Assembly (NCBI GenBank): GCA_028822645.1
Contig: JAPKDG010000008.1
Span: 1 to 56,662, forward strand
Direction: 5' to 3'
Source: Longimicrobiales bacterium
GTDB lineage: Bacteria; Gemmatimonadota; Gemmatimonadetes; Longimicrobiales; Gaopeijiaceae
DNA: 56,662 nucleotides
Shown: positions 53,364 to 56,662 of the stretch, piece by piece
Layout of the letters: each line of letters starts with the position of its first letter
How positions within the stretch are numbered: the stretch's first letter is position 1
The notes under the pieces: model-generated
Seen by the model: the letters and a program-made list of their open reading frames with translations, nothing else
Database searches by the model: none
What the model was told of the DNA's origin: nothing
Translations under genes and position numbers: made by a program

Positions 53364-54380
53364 TCACCCAGAAAATGCTTCCAGTCCATCGGTTAAATCC
53401 AAAACAGTGTCAAGGTATTCATTAAGCAACCCCTCGACTTGTTCAAAAGATAAAGCCTCAAAAAGCTGTGATCGCAGATTGCGCCCACCTGGGATCCCTT
53501 TGGTATACCAACCCAAATGCTTCCTGAAATCCCTCAGAGCTTTGTTGGGGTTTGTTTCATATCTCGATCCATTACGAGCGTGTTCTAAGCAGATTTCGAA
53601 CCTATGTAAAACATCTGGATCATCAGGTATAGGTTGACCGTCGAGGGCAGCACGTGCTTGACTGAATATCCAAGGACTTCCATGCGATCCACGTGCAATC
53701 ATTATTCCTGCGCACCCTGTAGTTTCTTTCATAGACCTCGCATCCGCACCTAGGTAGACATCACCGTTCCCAACCACGGGGACATCCAACGCATCCGTCA
53801 GACTTGCGATTTCATCCCATCTCGCCTGCCCCGAATACATATCAGTTCTTGTACGAGCATGCAGGATAACCATCTGTGATCCAGAATCTTGACATCTAAG
53901 TCCAATAGTCACTGGATCACGTGATGGTTCATCAAAACCGCTACGAATCTTAGTGCTCACAGGCAGATGTGTACTCCTGACCACTGACCTGATGATTTTT
54001 TCCACTACATCCAAATCTCTCAGGCACCCAGATCCTCCGTTTCTTTTTACAATTTTCTTTACTGGACAACCAAAATTAATATCTATGAAATCTGGCTGAA
54101 ATAAATCAGTCACTAAAGCCGACGCTTCTCCCATTTTTTGAGGATTAGAGCCAAAAATCTGTATACTGATCGGACGTTCGTCTTCGTGAAAAATCAAATG
54201 TTCCCTGGTCTGAGGATTCCCCTGCAGAATCCCGTCTGCACTTACGAACTCAGTTGATACGACATCGGCGCCAAACTTACGGCACAATCTTCGAAAGGGA
54301 GACTCGCTTACACCTGCCTGAGGTGCGAGGAACAAAGGTGTATAACCATCGGGAAACATCCAAGACAACTCGCCCTTCAC
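53364..54380 (-). CDS. dusB: tRNA-dihydrouridine synthase (DusB type)
   Basis: This FMN enzyme reduces uridines in the tRNA D loop. It has FLAPQAGVSESPFRRL near the N-terminus, where Gln replaces the common Met. FINFGCPVKKIVKRNGGSG, with the catalytic Cys, appears as DINFGCPVKKIV. VSTKIRSGFD and ILHARTRTDMYSGQARWDEI (TRTDMYSG core) follow, then VVGNGDVYL and GIMIARGSHGSPWIF. I chose GTG 54380 with GGGGAG six bases upstream. GTG 54416 and ATG 54359 are alternatives. It lies between tmRNA and an exported protein gene. Confidence 0.92.
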   Translation of the reverse strand: MKGELSWMFPDGYTPLFLAPQAGVSESPFRRLCRKFGADVVSTEFVSADGILQGNPQTREHLIFHEDERPISIQIFGSNPQKMGEASALVTDLFQPDFIDINFGCPVKKIVKRNGGSGCLRDLDVVEKIIRSVVRSTHLPVSTKIRSGFDEPSRDPVTIGLRCQDSGSQMVILHARTRTDMYSGQARWDEIASLTDALDVPVVGNGDVYLGADARSMKETTGCAGIMIARGSHGSPWIFSQARAALDGQPIPDDPDVLHRFEICLEHARNGSRYETNPNKALRDFRKHLGWYTKGIPGGRNLRSQLFEALSFEQVEGLLNEYLDTVLDLTDGLEAFSG

Positions 54381-54454
54381 AATAAACTCCCCATCTCTAT
54401 ACCAGCAGGCCTGCACATTATCACTCTGTAAGCGGACACATTTGGTTTAAGCGC

Positions 54455-55234
54455 TCAATTTATTACAATGCGGATAACCGAGTTGTACGTACTGGTAGGT
54501 AGCGGATCTGAAACATTCTCCTTAAATGGATCTCCTGGAGAAATCTTATTCAGAAAACCTCTTACTCCACCCCTCCTAGCAACTGTTACCTCATTCTCAA
54601 CAACCGCGTCATTGATCTCAACTTTTGACTCTATAGGACCTTCAAGTAAAGCGTCTGAAACATTCTCCTTAAATGGATCTCCTGGAGAAATCTTATTCAG
54701 AAAACCTCTTACTCCACCCCTCCTAGCAACTGTTACCTCATTCTCAACAACCGCGTCATTGATCTCAACTTTTGACTCTATAGATAACTGTGCGAAATAC
54801 ACGCCTGTGGCCACTTTGTTTCCCTGTTGGTCCAGTCTGTCCCAAGACGCATAGTGCGTTCCTGGTTCCTTAAACTTAAGATCAATTACAGGGCTTTCTA
54901 AGGAGTCTTTCCTATTGAAATGATAGGAAATATTCGGAACAGCTATGAAATGGTGCAGGATATCGAATACTCTTAATGAGACTGAAACTTCTTCCCCACC
55001 ATCAAATAATCGTTCTTCCAGAATAAAAGGGATGATTTCCATTCCACCTTGTTCAGCCAAAATTCCCTGTATTAACGAGGATTTATTATTGTCCTCTAGG
55101 TTCAGATCCACTGAATTGACGATTTGGGCAGGGGCCTCAGCTCGTAGAGAAAATAATCCACAAATGACTAGGAACAGCATTTTTCCCACTACAATACTTG
55201 GATGTGGTTGATCTTTTGCATTATCTAGTTTCAA
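54455..55234 (-). CDS. Exported protein with FlgD-like Ig domain and perfect internal duplication
   Basis: The protein has an N-terminal signal segment (MLFLVICGLFSLRAEAPAQ). A beta domain ends in GTHYASWDRLDQQGNKVATG then VYFAQL, which looks like the FlgD-Ig fold used in surface and secretion-linked proteins. The last 100 residues are two copies of a 49-residue unit with EINDAVVENEVTVARRGG and FLNKISPGDPFKENVSD. I chose TTG 55234 because GAGGAG lies seven to eight bases upstream; an upstream ATG at 55249 overlaps that site. ATG 55180 is another option. No family is assigned to the repeated unit. Confidence 0.72.
   Translation of the reverse strand: MKLDNAKDQPHPSIVVGKMLFLVICGLFSLRAEAPAQIVNSVDLNLEDNNKSSLIQGILAEQGGMEIIPFILEERLFDGGEEVSVSLRVFDILHHFIAVPNISYHFNRKDSLESPVIDLKFKEPGTHYASWDRLDQQGNKVATGVYFAQLSIESKVEINDAVVENEVTVARRGGVRGFLNKISPGDPFKENVSDALLEGPIESKVEINDAVVENEVTVARRGGVRGFLNKISPGDPFKENVSDPLPTSTYNSVIRIVIN
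54507..54783 (-). repeat. Perfect 130-bp tandem direct repeat, period 147 bp
   Basis: Bases 54507-54636 and 54654-54783 are identical by eye, with a 17-base spacer. The period of 147 bases is 49 codons, so the reading frame is kept. No third copy is seen on either side. Identity at synonymous sites points to a very recent duplication or ongoing recombination. Confidence 0.93.
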
Positions 55235-55334
55235 ATGACAACTCCTCATTCAAGGTAGTGATTAGAAGTCATAAGCATACAATATTTCCACTAAAGGTCT
55301 CGATAGCAACTACCAGCTTTCCAAATAACCTAAT

Positions 55335-56662
55335 TTAATTCACTGGACACACAAATCTTGAGCTATCTTTACGAATGGTCACACCAGTCTTATCCATATA
55401 TGTTAAAATTGGGATCAAGTGCTTTCTACTAACTGGTATGACATTTTTGAATTCGGAAGGATTTAGACCTTCCTGACCTCCCAGCTTCGCAATTACTTTT
55501 GCCACGACATTCCCCAATATTTCTGAGTTAATCATCAATTGCTGGTCCAATGCGATCAAATCTCCTCGGAGTTCAAGGTATTTCAGCATATCCCACAGAT
55601 CACTTCTTTCACTAAGTCTCTCCGGAAGTGTTGACACCTCTGGCACCTCCAATCCGGCATCCTCATAAATCGTCAATAGATCATTAATTACTACCTCTTG
55701 CTCCGCACTAAGTTCCACCGTATGACCTATTCGGAAAACTAATCCTTCCTTGAAATCAATGACATTGTCCGAAACCATTTCGTCTACCAATAGATCCACC
55801 AGTTTCCCCCCATCATCCACGGGAAGGTTTTTCCTTATTGATTCGATAGACATACCACTACTGAGGGGATTGTCCTCATGAAAACTATCTATTGTGTACT
55901 TTATTATTTCTTTTGTTTTTTCTACCACTTTGGATCCAAATATATTACTTGAAGTTCCTCTAACTCCAAGCACCCAGCAATTCTGGATGATCTCTCTGCA
56001 ATCCCTTGGTGGGCAACCGATTCTTAAGGGTAACTGGTCTTTGGGTACACCCTGCCAAGCGGCTAAGTCGAGTACAGATTTTAGTGCCTCCTCCTGGGTG
56101 CCATCTATTATGAAATCCATCATAGATTCTTTCAGATCATCAAGAGATTTTCTTTTCGCCGCATATATCTCACCCACTACCGCACCGCCAATCGTAGTAA
56201 CTGGAGAATATGATCGAATAACCAATCTATCTCTCACACGAGCTAATAAAGGTTTTTCCAGTCTCAGTTGTACCCAACTTTTATTCCCGCCTTCAATGGT
56301 CACTCCCCCCAATAGCACGACTCTGGCCATCACTTCATCTGTACCCAGGTGTACTCTTAGTCTTTGTCCATGCTTTACCTTCCAGGAGCAACCTTCCAGC
56401 ACCTTGAGCCTTACCGTAAGAATAGAACTAGCCACCCAATTCAAGTCATCCAATATCACCTGTCCCCTCTCCACCTGCCGAGTGCTAATCGAAGCTCCAG
56501 TGATAGCCACTGCCGCGCGTTGTCCTGCAAAGATTTTTTCAACCTTCTTCCCATGAGCTTCCATCCCTCGGATCCTTCCAGCTATCTGAGAGGGTTGGAA
56601 AATAATTTTCGCTCCTTCTTCAAGGGTTCCACTCCATAATGTTCCAGTGGCAACTGTCCCAG
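55335..56662 (-). CDS. selB: Selenocysteine-specific elongation factor SelB, C-terminal part (gene continues past window)
   Basis: The frame is open to the window edge, so the GTPase domain lies outside. It enters in beta-barrel domain II (GTVATGTLWSGTLEEGAKI, RGMEAHGKKVEKIFAGQRAA). Domain III and four winged-helix domains that bind the SECIS RNA follow (for example GLNPSEFKNVIPVSRKHLIP near the end). SelB delivers Sec-tRNA to in-frame UGA codons. Its presence implies that the organism uses selenocysteine, although no selenoprotein is evident in this window. It starts well outside and ends 101 bases before the FlgD-like gene. Confidence 0.93.
   Translation of the reverse strand, partial: GTVATGTLWSGTLEEGAKIIFQPSQIAGRIRGMEAHGKKVEKIFAGQRAAVAITGASISTRQVERGQVILDDLNWVASSILTVRLKVLEGCSWKVKHGQRLRVHLGTDEVMARVVLLGGVTIEGGNKSWVQLRLEKPLLARVRDRLVIRSYSPVTTIGGAVVGEIYAAKRKSLDDLKESMMDFIIDGTQEEALKSVLDLAAWQGVPKDQLPLRIGCPPRDCREIIQNCWVLGVRGTSSNIFGSKVVEKTKEIIKYTIDSFHEDNPLSSGMSIESIRKNLPVDDGGKLVDLLVDEMVSDNVIDFKEGLVFRIGHTVELSAEQEVVINDLLTIYEDAGLEVPEVSTLPERLSERSDLWDMLKYLELRGDLIALDQQLMINSEILGNVVAKVIAKLGGQEGLNPSEFKNVIPVSRKHLIPILTYMDKTGVTIRKDSSRFVCPVN

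Overview
This window reads as a chromosomal segment of an uncultivated, diderm, LPS-making bacterium. The lpx genes, BamA, Skp and Lol transporter show an outer membrane. The same strand carries mcsA-mcsB-clpC, pyrR and scpAB, which are better known from Firmicutes. Large exported S9 peptidases, Asp-box (VPS10-like) proteins and RCC1/Ig-like lipoproteins are also present. This mix, with moderate to low GC by eye, suggests a low-GC relative of Gemmatimonadota or a neighbouring FCB-type phylum. That placement is an inference from gene content, not from a phylogeny. I see no insertion sequence, prophage, CRISPR array or recognisable defence island. Most genes lie on the minus strand and many start inside the stop of the gene before (ATGA, TTGA or TAATG junctions).

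Region 1 (1-17750, minus) is one long envelope and proteostasis block. In transcription order it runs prfB, lysS, lolC/E, lolD, mcsA, mcsB, clpC, bamA, skp, lpxD, lpxC, fabZ, lpxA, a 44-codon membrane microprotein, lpxB, lpxK, rlmH. prfB has the classic +1 programmed frameshift site and a plausible promoter in front of it. Region 2 (17750-27860) holds an SLC12-like transporter, an unrecognised Cys-rich exported protein, a transketolase-family enzyme, an exported S9 peptidase and, divergently, an RCC1/Ig-like lipoprotein.

Region 3 (27798-37451, minus) is a MoxR operon: a coiled-coil membrane protein, MoxR AAA+ ATPase, DUF58 protein and two membrane vWA proteins, all overlapping or nearly so. 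A 2-hydroxyacid dehydrogenase and an atypical SDR follow, closed by a hairpin terminator. Region 4 (37678-43926) has tRNA-Ile(CAT), rluB, scpB, scpA, an M50 peptidase, rpsT (plus strand, good promoter) and pyrR-pyrB-pyrC. Region 5 (44079-56662) has an NhaC-like antiporter with an exported N-terminal extension, tadA, gltX, ispG, a CDGSH protein, a VPS10-like protein, tmRNA, dusB, an exported FlgD-Ig-like protein with a perfect internal duplication, and the C-terminal part of selB.

The most notable points are the coupling of the arginine-phosphorylation/ClpC module to BamA and LPS genes, the membrane microprotein between lpxA and lpxB, the SDR that has lost its Tyr/Lys pair, the short tmRNA tag, and two proteins with recently duplicated internal segments.
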